DNA of 64,000 bases, taken from positions 46,805 to 110,804 of the forward strand of contig JAVBPU010000020.1 of assembly GCA_031549415.1 (NCBI GenBank), written 5' to 3'. The stretch is from Limiplasma sp031549415. GTDB lineage: Bacteria > Bacillota > Clostridia > Christensenellales > Aristaeellaceae. The notes under the pieces are model-generated. The model was not told where the DNA came from. It did no database searches and worked only from the letters and a program-made list of their open reading frames with translations. The stretch's first letter is position 1. Every line of letters starts with the position of its first letter. Made by a program: the position numbers and the translations under genes. Shown here piece after piece: positions 24,633-32,493 of the stretch.

Positions 24633-25118
24633 ATGAGATGCCAATACTGTGGATATTTGGACAGCCGCGTCATAGACAGCAGACCCACCGAGGAAGGGAG
24701 CTCCATCAGACGCCGCCGGGAGTGTTTGCGTTGTGGAAGGCGCTTTACCACCTACGAAAAAATTGAAACCTCGCCGGTGATGGTGGTCAAAAAGGACATG
24801 AGGCGGGAGGTTTTTAACCCCGAGAAAATCAAAAAGGGACTGGTGCTGGCCTGCCAGAAACGGCCTGTGAGCATCAAGGACATTGACGGGATTGTGGAAA
24901 AGGTGGAAAAACTGGTCCACTCCGCGGGAGAGGACGAGTTTTCCAGCCGCCGGATCGGCGAGGCCGTGATGGACCAGCTGCGGGACCTGGATGAGGTGGC
25001 TTACGTGCGCTTTGCTTCGGTGTACCGGCAGTTTACGGACGTTAGCAGCTTTATGGACGAGCTGAACAAGCTGGTGATGGAAGGCAAGGCCCATCAGGAG
25101 AGACGGAACGAGCTGTAG
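24633..25118 (+). CDS. nrdR: Transcriptional repressor NrdR
   Basis: A 161-residue protein with the N-terminal zinc ribbon MRCQYCGYLDSRVIDSRP...CLRCGRRFTTYE and an ATP-cone domain (PVMVVKKDMRREVFNPEKIKKGL). NrdR represses ribonucleotide reductase genes in response to dATP/ATP. The length matches the family. The ribosome site is weak, but the zinc ribbon fixes the start. Confidence 0.95.
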   Translation: MRCQYCGYLDSRVIDSRPTEEGSSIRRRRECLRCGRRFTTYEKIETSPVMVVKKDMRREVFNPEKIKKGLVLACQKRPVSIKDIDGIVEKVEKLVHSAGEDEFSSRRIGEAVMDQLRDLDEVAYVRFASVYRQFTDVSSFMDELNKLVMEGKAHQERRNEL

Positions 25119-25138
25119 TGGCCTATGCATGAAGATAT

Positions 25139-25165
25139 GGGGCCGGTGCAAACCGCCCTTTTTTG
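25139..25165 (+). terminator. Probable terminator of nrdR
   Basis: CGGT and ACCG pair around GCAA, with two further pairs beyond one mismatch, followed by TTTTTT. Confidence 0.5.
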
Positions 25166-25232
25166 GTGAAAAATTTTTGGCGCACAAAAACAAGCGCATG
25201 GTTTTGCCAAAACTTCTTTGGTAGAACCAACG

Positions 25233-26150
25233 CTATTTGTTCTCTCTCGCAAAGCGAATCGTGCTGGCGATGCCTTTATCAAAAGGGATAGTCGGGACGA
25301 ACCCCGTGTCTTCCGTCAAATTAGAGATGTCTCCGCGTAAATACATCACCTGCTGTGGTTCATAGGCCTTGCTTCCGATGCCCAGCGGCAGCAACGGATC
25401 AATTTGATCCCGCAAACAGTCCACGTAGTCTCGCAGAGGCCTAGCTTCCCCGCTTGCGATGTTGTATAGGGTGTTTTTTCGCCCTTTTTCGCCTATGCGC
25501 AAGAAAGCTTGTGCGGCGTCCGTACAATGCAAATAATCCCACTGCTGCTCACAGGATGTTAGCAGTGGCATTTTCCCTTGCAGCAGGGTATTGATACAGT
25601 ATTGTATCAGCGTTGTGGGTGCATCGTAAGGGCCATAGAGGCTGAAGACTCGCGTCCAAATAAAATCAAGGCCTAGCTCCTCGCATAGCACACCCGCCAG
25701 GCGACCGGCGGCATATTTACATACGCCGTACGCGCTATCTGGAGAAACCGCGCGGTCTCGTGCGATCGTCCCGTTTACGCGCCCATACTCTGCCTGTGAG
25801 CCTGCACCAACAAAGCGCTTACACCCTATCCGTTTGGCGGCTCGTACGGCATCCAGTGTAAACCCAATATTGGGTGTCTGGGCATCTGCGATCCACCTGC
25901 TTTTTTGATCCGTCGCGGCCCAGGCAAAATGATAAAAGACGGCATCGTCCCCCACTTTGTCTATCGTCCATCTCGACAGATTCGCGAGGTCGCATTCCAC
26001 CACGCGCACATGAACGGATGCTGGCAAAAGATGCGTTTTGGTTGAGCCCTCCCGCACAATGGCAGTAACAGCAACGCCCTGCTTGGCGCAAGCTTCCGTC
26101 AGCGCAATGCCCAGCATGCTTGTAGCACCAGAAATAATGGCGTGCTTCAT
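25233..26150 (-). CDS. NAD-dependent sugar epimerase/dehydratase
   Basis: A 305-residue short-chain (extended) dehydrogenase: the NAD-binding start is AIISGATSMLGIALTEA, and the catalytic motif is SAYGVCKYAAG (Tyr-x3-Lys). RVFSLYGPYDAPTT is typical of nucleotide-sugar epimerases. Codon use is more AT-rich than in neighbours. It lies downstream of a broken glucose-1-phosphate cytidylyltransferase, so it probably belonged to a CDP-sugar or surface polysaccharide cluster that has largely been lost. The start follows GGAGATA. Confidence 0.82.
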   Translation of the reverse strand: MKHAIISGATSMLGIALTEACAKQGVAVTAIVREGSTKTHLLPASVHVRVVECDLANLSRWTIDKVGDDAVFYHFAWAATDQKSRWIADAQTPNIGFTLDAVRAAKRIGCKRFVGAGSQAEYGRVNGTIARDRAVSPDSAYGVCKYAAGRLAGVLCEELGLDFIWTRVFSLYGPYDAPTTLIQYCINTLLQGKMPLLTSCEQQWDYLHCTDAAQAFLRIGEKGRKNTLYNIASGEARPLRDYVDCLRDQIDPLLPLGIGSKAYEPQQVMYLRGDISNLTEDTGFVPTIPFDKGIASTIRFARENK

Positions 26151-26166
26151 TGCTTATCTCCGTTCT

Positions 26167-26191
26167 AAAAAAGGACATGTCGTCCTTTTTT
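26167..26191 (-). terminator. Hairpin with A/T tracts upstream of the epimerase gene
   Basis: AAAAAAGGAC and GTCCTTTTTT pair perfectly around five bases. It lies only 17 bp before the epimerase start, so it would stop leftward transcription from the rfbF side or act as an attenuator. Confidence 0.65.
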
Positions 26192-26217
26192 CGGATTCTT
26201 TTGATCGCTGGCTGATT

Positions 26218-26350
26218 ATTCTTCCACCGGCGAAATGATCATTTCTTTGGCAAATTCTTCTCTATCAAGAAACGGATACATATCCTCCAAAGGCAGTACT
26301 GAGGAAACAGGCGAATCCATAGAAAACGAAAGCCTTTTCGTACGCTTTCA
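26218..26350 (-). pseudogene. Orphan C-terminal coding fragment, unidentified
   Basis: On the minus strand an open stretch beginning near a stop reads ...MDSPVSSVLPLEDMYPFLD... and ends in TAA at 26218. The composition looks like real coding sequence but there is no start region or ribosome site. It may be the tail of a deleted polysaccharide gene. The family is not recognised. Confidence 0.35.
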
Positions 26351-26360
26351 GATGGACCCC

Positions 26361-26743
26361 TCACGTCCGAGCCGTGCCGGTGCGAAACACGTAGCGACGA
26401 TTCCAATCATAGGCGTTGGTTACGCTCGCCACGAAGGCGATTAGGCTCGAAAGCTGATCGTGCAGGCCCAACAGAAAGTAGCAAACCCAATACACGCCGC
26501 GATTTTCATCGCGAAAACCAGAAGCCACATCGTAATTGTGCAGGTAATAATTTGCAGAAGATTCTTTGCTCACATATGCTTTATAGCCACAGCAAATAAT
26601 GAAATCATGATAGCCATAGGAGGGGTAACTTTTCATCATATGCCACAGACTTCGCTTCCCGCCGGTTTCGATCATTGGCTTTAGATGGCTCTCTTCTGGC
26701 ATATACGTGTGCCGAAATCTCCAGCCAAGATCAAAGCGTTCAT
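26361..26743 (-). pseudogene. Remnant of glucose-1-phosphate cytidylyltransferase (RfbF)
   Basis: The minus strand encodes MNALILAGDFGTRI and then, after a frameshift, PEESHLKPMIETGGKRSLWH, MMKSYPSYGYHDFIICCGYKAYV and ANYYLHNYDV. These match the N-terminal half of RfbF in order. The rest of the roughly 257-residue enzyme is missing, and the frame runs into unrelated sequence. RfbF makes CDP-glucose for dideoxysugar synthesis. With the epimerase next door this marks a decayed CDP-sugar cluster. Confidence 0.75.
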
Positions 26744-26871
26744 TGCAACATCCACGCCCTGATCACATTAGCATACAGTAGACACTAAATTGGTTCCATT
26801 TTCCACGCTTGCTTTGCACGGTTCCATCTCATATGTAGCTCATATGTAGCGGCAGCGCCATCGTCCCTGGA

Positions 26872-27102
26872 TCACACCACGTTAGAAGAGGTGCATTCCA
26901 CAAAAATGCTGCCATCCTTGCGGCGGGATAGCTTGGCCTTGTTGCCCGTGCCATCATCCAGCGTCATTTTTTCGATCTCGTTGAGCTGCATAAAATTGGC
27001 CACATCGCTCTCCACAAATCCAACCCAGCTCTTGCGGTCCCGTTGCACCTTTTCTTTGCCTGTTCCTTCCACCATGTCTTGAATGCTTTGTCTGTTGTCC
27101 AT
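26872..27102 (-). CDS. Small protein of unknown function
   Basis: A 76-residue acidic/basic mixed protein starting MDNRQSIQDM, with NEIEKMTLDDGTGNKAKLSR followed by KDGSIFVECTSSNVV. No signal peptide or membrane segment. It is likely real: a GGAGAGG ribosome site and a near-consensus promoter (27134-27162) precede it. The family was not recognised; the N-terminal half suggests it binds a partner or nucleic acid, but nothing decides this. Confidence 0.6.
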   Translation of the reverse strand: MDNRQSIQDMVEGTGKEKVQRDRKSWVGFVESDVANFMQLNEIEKMTLDDGTGNKAKLSRRKDGSIFVECTSSNVV

Positions 27103-27133
27103 GCGCACGATCCTCTCCAAAATGATTCATCCT

Positions 27134-27162
27134 ATCATATCGCGTTTTTCTGCCAGAAGCAA
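27134..27162 (-). promoter_or_regulatory. Sigma-A promoter of the small orphan gene
   Basis: Minus strand: TTGCTT, 17-bp spacer, TATGAT, about 30 bp before the start. Confidence 0.65.
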
Positions 27163-27379
27163 GCGCATTTCGCGCTCCCCCCACGCCAAACGTATAGCGC
27201 TACAATACATCTTGGATATGTGGAAACGCTGCAACGCGAGTTTTATGCATGCCAAGCCGGACAGCGCACATCGGCAATTTCTCGCGGAATTTTTTGGGGA
27301 TTCTGCGAGCAACTCACAGGCGTCCCCAGCTTAGAGCAAATTCCGAAAACCTAGCCCAGGATTTGCGGACCTTTTCCCC

Positions 27380-27549
27380 AGGCGCGATGAGCTTTACAAG
27401 GATTACTGCGAGATTCTTAAAAAGGATGTCTGTTTGGCTATCGCAAGGGCCGCTACAAGGGCCGACGGAAACAGAACGCCAAACTGCATATGATGTTCGC
27501 GCTGGCGAACCTGTATCTGGCTGACAAGCGCTTTTGCTTGGCCGCCTGA
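27380..27549 (+). pseudogene. Frameshifted remnant of an unidentified gene
   Basis: Two overlapping frames look coding: RRDELYKDYCEILKKDV (from 27380) and, after a shift, GYRKGRYKGRRKQNAKLH to ADKRFCLAA and a stop at 27549. Together they resemble a C-terminal part of one basic protein. No start or ribosome site is seen. The rest of 27163-27749 holds no recognisable gene; a GC-rich inverted repeat ending in CCGCCCTTTTT near 27600-27655 may be a terminator. Confidence 0.35.
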
Positions 27550-27754
27550 TTCGGATTCCTTGCGCTGTGTGAATTGGGGAAATTCGTGCTGTTTTGCACA
27601 GGGCGGGCTATGCCGCCACTTGGAGATTGCGGTTGTGCGGTGCCGCCCTTTTTATTTCTCAAACTCGAGCCCTGCCCGGGGGTATTTTCTCTGGGGAATA
27701 TTCCAAAAATGTAACATTTCGCCGAATAAATGTAACCTATTTTTTCTCAATCCT

Positions 27755-27763
27755 TGGTATAAT
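27755..27763 (+). promoter_or_regulatory. Extended -10 of the secreted-protein cluster
   Basis: TGG TATAAT with no good -35 at 17 bp; about 85 bp before the first gene of the cluster. Confidence 0.5.
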
Positions 27764-27849
27764 GTAAAAAAGAAAAATTAAATGGCGAACAAGGCATATA
27801 TGTGAATGCACCCATGATCCGCTCTCGACCAGAGGAAGGGGATTTGAGC

Positions 27850-28809
27850 ATGGAAAAGACTACAGTTCTGTTTCACAGAGGGGCAATATGCCTAGGGTTG
27901 GCCCTTGTGTTATGCGTGCTGCCCATGGCGGCATGGGCCCAGGGGGAGGCGCCGCCGCCCGTAGAAAACAGGCAGGCCCCCCCCGCGCCACCGCCGCCTT
28001 CCGGCGACCCCGTGCCGCCTGCGGCTGCGCCTGACACCCACACCCCAGCGCCTCCGCCGCCTTCTGGCGACCCCGTGCCGCCTACGGGCGAATCCCAGAC
28101 CCACACCCCCCCGCCGGGGCAGACCGAAACCCCAACGGTCCAGCCGCCGGGAACCGATCCCCCCCTGCCCGAACCCACGGCGGAGACGGAGGATACGGCC
28201 ACCCCTTTGCCCGAGGACACCGGCATCCCGGCGGAAACGGCCCTTGCCCCCCCCACCCCCGAGCCCAGCGAGAGCCCGACCGCGCGGGTGTACACCGTGC
28301 TGTTTGTGGACTGGAGCGGCGTGGTGATCGCCAGCGCGGAAGTGCCGGAGGGCACGGCGGTCAGCGCCCCCGGGGATCCACCTGCGCGGGAGGGCTACAC
28401 CTTTGCCTTTTGGAGCCTGGAGCAGCCCGACGGGGACGGGGCTTTCCAGCCCTACGCCTTTGACACCCTGCTCACGGGGGATCAGCTCGCCCTGAAGCTG
28501 ATTGCCCGCTATGTGGAAAACGCCGGGGAGGAAACCGCGCAGCCTACGGTCACGCCCTTTTCCCAGGAGGGCACCCAGGTGGTGCTTCACTCCAGCCTGG
28601 CAGGCCAAAGCGAGGTGACCGAGGGCACCCAGATGGTGCTTACGGCGGATCTGCTCGGCTTTGAGGGCTATACCCCCACCATCCACTGGCAGTGCAGCGC
28701 CGACGGCAGCCATTGGGAGACCGTCAGCGTGGGCCAGGAAAGCAGCCTCACCATCCAGCTTTTTGCTGATAACGCACAGTATTTCTGGCGCGCCCGCATT
28801 ACCCCGTAA
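27850..28809 (+). CDS. Secreted proline-rich protein with one InlB-type repeat
   Basis: A 319-residue protein. Signal peptide (ends MAAWAQG, near residue 28), then about 110 residues of Pro-rich low-complexity sequence with a repeated APPPPSGDPVPP unit, one InlB B-repeat (YTVLFVDWSGVV to REGYTFAFWS), and a C-terminal Ig-like domain (YTPTIHWQCSADGSHWETV). No LPxTG or other anchor is seen. Such proteins coat the cell or bind partners outside. It heads a three-gene secreted cluster. ATG at 27850 is chosen from AAGGGG about ten bases upstream. Confidence 0.75.
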   Translation: MEKTTVLFHRGAICLGLALVLCVLPMAAWAQGEAPPPVENRQAPPAPPPPSGDPVPPAAAPDTHTPAPPPPSGDPVPPTGESQTHTPPPGQTETPTVQPPGTDPPLPEPTAETEDTATPLPEDTGIPAETALAPPTPEPSESPTARVYTVLFVDWSGVVIASAEVPEGTAVSAPGDPPAREGYTFAFWSLEQPDGDGAFQPYAFDTLLTGDQLALKLIARYVENAGEETAQPTVTPFSQEGTQVVLHSSLAGQSEVTEGTQMVLTADLLGFEGYTPTIHWQCSADGSHWETVSVGQESSLTIQLFADNAQYFWRARITP

Positions 28810-28873
28810 GCGGCGCGCCTTTGTGTATCCAGCGCTGGTTTGGCGCTTTCCAGAACCATAGGAGGGATTGGTT

Positions 28874-31800
28874 ATGTGGAAACATCGCAGGCTCGTATCC
28901 TGTTTGCTGGTATTGCTCATGCTGGCCGGGCAGGTGCTGGCGTCCCTGGCGGAATCCATTGACAGCAACCTGGTGCAAGCACCCCGCACCGTCAGCGCCG
29001 CGGTTAAGGCGGGCCCCTTTTCCGTGACCTATGAGGCCAACGGCGGCAGCGGCCCCGTGCCCGTGGACGCCAATCAGTACTACGAGGGGGACAGCGTGAC
29101 CGTGGATTTTGCCACGCTGCCCACCCGCGGGAACCATACCTTCCTGGGCTGGAGCACCGCCCCCGGCGCGGACGCGGCCCAGTACACCGCCAGCAACAAC
29201 AAAGCCACCATGGGCACGGCGGCGCTGGTGCTGTATGCCATCTGGAAGCAAGACCCCCTGTACACTCTTTCCTATGACGCCAACGGCGGCGCCGGGCCCG
29301 TGCCCCAAAGCCAGGCCTATGCCATGGGCAGCAGCGCCTTTGTGGAGGCGCCGGATCTGGCCAGGCTTACCAAGGCGGGCCATACATTCCGGGGCTGGGG
29401 CAACTCCGCCACGGCCACCCGGGCCGACTATGCCCCCGGCAGCCTGCTGCCCATCACCGGGGACGTGACCCTGTACGCGGTATGGGGCATAGGGCCCTTT
29501 ACCATCACCTACGAGGGCAACGGCCACACCGGCGGCAGCCTGCCCGCAAGCGAAACGGTCTACGCCGGAGCCCAACACCCGGTGGCCTTTTCGCCCCTGC
29601 CCACCAAGACCGATCATGATTTTGCTGGCTGGGCCGATCACGGCGATACCTATTCCATGGCGGGGCAGCAGATCCTGACCATGCCCCAGGGCGACGTGAC
29701 GCTGACCGCCCAGTGGGTGTCTGATAAGGCGGTACTTACGCTGGACGCCGACGGGGGCAGCTTTGCCGGAGGCGCGACCCTGGCGATCAACGTGCCGAAA
29801 AACACGCTGTTCACAATCCCGGACGAGGGCCAATACAAACCGGTGCGATCCGGTTCCATTTTTCTGGGTTGGGCATCGTCACAAGGCGCAACATTCCCCC
29901 AATATGCCAGCGACGGCACGGGCCTCGTCCATATTGCCAACGACCCTGTGACCCTGTACGCGGTGTGGGCGGCGGCTACCCCGCTGAGCATTGATTTTTA
30001 CGGCAATGGCGTCGGCGTTACGGTGCCCACGGCGATCACGGCTTACCCGGGGCAGACCGTACCCCTTCCGTTCCCCGCGGGCGCGTTTGAAAGGTATGGC
30101 AAACGCTTTCTAGGCTGGAGCACCAACCCGGCCGCCACGCAGCCGGAGTATACGGCGGGTGGCGGTAACTGCCTGGTGATGGGCAATGCTTCCGTAACCC
30201 TTTGCGCGATCTGGGATTCGCCGAGCGAGACGCGGCTGACCTTTACAAGCCGGACAGGGGGGCTGTCTGTGATTATGCTTCCAGCGGGCACTCCGTTTCA
30301 ATTAATAAGCATCGTGATGGATTACCAGTTTCAGCACTGGAGGGATCGTGCCACCTCCCATACGTATAACGCCGGCCTTTCTATTACGGTGCCTGATTAT
30401 AACATGGACTTTGAAGCGGTGTACTCAGATCCAGATGGCGTGGAGATGGTTCCGGTGACCTTTTACCGCAACTTTGGCGCCACGCCGGAGGCTTATGCGG
30501 CCTATTCCATAGCAAAAGCAGTCACCATCCGGCCGGGCTTGCTGCCGGGGCCCCAGCAAGACGGGTTTACTTTCCTGGGCTGGAGCAATAGCGCCGGGGA
30601 TACGGCTCCAACCTATTTGCCCGGCAGCCTCGTTTCGATGACCGTGAACGCAGAGGTCAGTTTGTACGCCATCTGGGCAAAAGACAGCGCGAACCCCCCT
30701 AAGGTGAGTCTAGGCTTCCATGCAGATGAGACCACGCTATACAACCTTGGGGATGAGGTTGTGCTGACCGTCAGCTTGCGCAACAGTGGCCCGGGGCCTG
30801 TGGCTGGAACGCTGGAGATCGCCAAAGCGGGCGTCCGGGAAAACATTGTGCTGGCAGGCAGTTCAAGTTCGTTGTACGTCTATAACTACCAGATCACAGC
30901 CGCCGATTTGGGCCGGGGTTGGCTAGATAACCGCTACCTGCCTACCCAAAAGCAATTCACCGCCACCTTCACGCAGACGACGGCCCCCACGCTCAGCGTT
31001 TCAAAAATGGTGGTGGTTGCAGGGCTGAAATCCCCCGCCCTGACCATCGAAGTGACCCCCCCGAATCTGACCCGTGCCTACCACCTGGGGGAGACCTATC
31101 CTTACACGGTAACCCTTATAAACGCAGGCGACGCGCCCCTTACCCAGTTGCAACTGGAGGAGTATGTCCCCGAGAACGGGGTTAATCCCATAGACATGAG
31201 CATTGGGTTGCCCAGCACCTTGCCGGTGGGCGGCAGTTACATCATCCGCATAGGCGTAACGGTGGACAATACGGTGCTGAGCCTGGCGGCCGCCCAGGGG
31301 AACCTGTGGACGGTACGGTACGTGGCAAAGGCCGAGCATCCCTATATCCCCGGGGGCGTTGGGATGTCTGTCAAAACGGCCTTTAAGGTGGAGCAGCCCA
31401 CCGGCGGTGGCGTGGAGGGGCAGCTGGCCATCACCTCCACCCCGGCTAGCGGCGGCCTGGCGGGCGGCGGCTATGACGTGGGGGAGAGCATCGCCCTGCG
31501 GGCCTCCTTCGTGAACACCACCGGTCAAGCCATCCCCGCCGGAAAGCTGTCCTTCTACGTGGTGGGCCCGGATGGCAACCGCATGGGGCCCTATACCAGC
31601 ATCACGCCGCTGGCGGCGAACGGCCGCCTGGTGTGGCCTCAAAGCATCGCCTATCCGGTGACGGCGGACGATTACCGGGGCCTGGCCGTCGGCAGCGCGC
31701 CCCGCTTCCGCTTCGCTCTGGAGATCGACGCGAAGGACGGGGGCGGCGCGCCCGTCCCAAGCTCCAGCCTGGACCAATACGCCAACGGTCGCAGGGTGCT

Positions 31801-32476
31801 GGACGTGTCCATGGCGGACTGCTATGGCCTGTATGACGGCACAACCGCCTATCCCAGCAGGGCCGACCAGCTTCAGGCGGTTTTTGCGGGCCTGGCCCAG
31901 GGCCACCAGGCGACCGTTTCCTTTACCGCCGCGCCCCAAACAGCCGTTGGCGTGCACCAGGACAAAACCTCACCCAACCTGGCCACCCTGGTGGTGAAGG
32001 CTTCCGGCCAGGATGTGACCCAGCTGTACCATCCCCGCAGCAGCATGGGCCGGATCATCATCTGCGCGCCCATCAAGGTGCAGATCGTTTGGAATGATTC
32101 CAGCAACGCCAAGGGCCTGCGCCCCGGCAAGATCACCGTGGGCCTGCTGGCGGGCCAGGTGGCCACCGGCCAGCAGCTTGACCTGAGCCAGACCCAGAAC
32201 TGGCTGGGCGTGCTGCAGGCTGACCCCTCCCGCTATGACCTGAACACCACCCACTTTTCCCTGGCCCTGCCCTCCGTCAAGCACTATGCCTTGCCCCTGG
32301 TGGCCACCAGCCAGAAGGGCGATATCGCGTCCGTAACGGTCACCTACCGGTTGCTGGCGGAGGAGGCGGTCCAGGACAAGGCGGACGAGGACGAGGAGGA
32401 CGACACCACCCTGACCGACGCGCCGATTCCCTTGGGAGGCGGCACGGGCTCTACCATGGGCGATAGCTGGGAGTAA
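28874..32476 (+). CDS. Large secreted protein with seven InlB B-repeats
   Basis: A 1200-residue protein. After a signal peptide (ending near LASLAES) come seven tandem InlB/Listeria-Bacteroides repeats of about 75-85 residues, to about residue 610. They have the rule VTYEANGGSGPVP..., F-LGWS and LYAIW; the later repeats are more diverged. Then follow two or three CARDB/DUF11-like beta domains (VTLINAGDAPLTQLQLEE) and a mixed C-terminal domain. The end is acidic (DKADEDEEDD) with no sortase motif or membrane anchor. Likely a cell-surface or matrix adhesin. It lies 64 bp after the Pro-rich gene. ATG at 28874 is set by AGGAGG. Confidence 0.8.
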   Translation: MWKHRRLVSCLLVLLMLAGQVLASLAESIDSNLVQAPRTVSAAVKAGPFSVTYEANGGSGPVPVDANQYYEGDSVTVDFATLPTRGNHTFLGWSTAPGADAAQYTASNNKATMGTAALVLYAIWKQDPLYTLSYDANGGAGPVPQSQAYAMGSSAFVEAPDLARLTKAGHTFRGWGNSATATRADYAPGSLLPITGDVTLYAVWGIGPFTITYEGNGHTGGSLPASETVYAGAQHPVAFSPLPTKTDHDFAGWADHGDTYSMAGQQILTMPQGDVTLTAQWVSDKAVLTLDADGGSFAGGATLAINVPKNTLFTIPDEGQYKPVRSGSIFLGWASSQGATFPQYASDGTGLVHIANDPVTLYAVWAAATPLSIDFYGNGVGVTVPTAITAYPGQTVPLPFPAGAFERYGKRFLGWSTNPAATQPEYTAGGGNCLVMGNASVTLCAIWDSPSETRLTFTSRTGGLSVIMLPAGTPFQLISIVMDYQFQHWRDRATSHTYNAGLSITVPDYNMDFEAVYSDPDGVEMVPVTFYRNFGATPEAYAAYSIAKAVTIRPGLLPGPQQDGFTFLGWSNSAGDTAPTYLPGSLVSMTVNAEVSLYAIWAKDSANPPKVSLGFHADETTLYNLGDEVVLTVSLRNSGPGPVAGTLEIAKAGVRENIVLAGSSSSLYVYNYQITAADLGRGWLDNRYLPTQKQFTATFTQTTAPTLSVSKMVVVAGLKSPALTIEVTPPNLTRAYHLGETYPYTVTLINAGDAPLTQLQLEEYVPENGVNPIDMSIGLPSTLPVGGSYIIRIGVTVDNTVLSLAAAQGNLWTVRYVAKAEHPYIPGGVGMSVKTAFKVEQPTGGGVEGQLAITSTPASGGLAGGGYDVGESIALRASFVNTTGQAIPAGKLSFYVVGPDGNRMGPYTSITPLAANGRLVWPQSIAYPVTADDYRGLAVGSAPRFRFALEIDAKDGGGAPVPSSSLDQYANGRRVLDVSMADCYGLYDGTTAYPSRADQLQAVFAGLAQGHQATVSFTAAPQTAVGVHQDKTSPNLATLVVKASGQDVTQLYHPRSSMGRIIICAPIKVQIVWNDSSNAKGLRPGKITVGLLAGQVATGQQLDLSQTQNWLGVLQADPSRYDLNTTHFSLALPSVKHYALPLVATSQKGDIASVTVTYRLLAEEAVQDKADEDEEDDTTLTDAPIPLGGGTGSTMGDSWE

Positions 32477-32493
32477 CAGAAAGGGGCAAAACC

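Noticed and set aside
24072..25199. A 375-codon minus-strand frame
   Set aside because: It lies antisense to nrdR and ylmC, both clearly real, and its product resembles no family.
31001..31957. A 318-codon minus-strand frame
   Set aside because: It lies antisense to the InlB-repeat gene and shows no motif or ribosome site.
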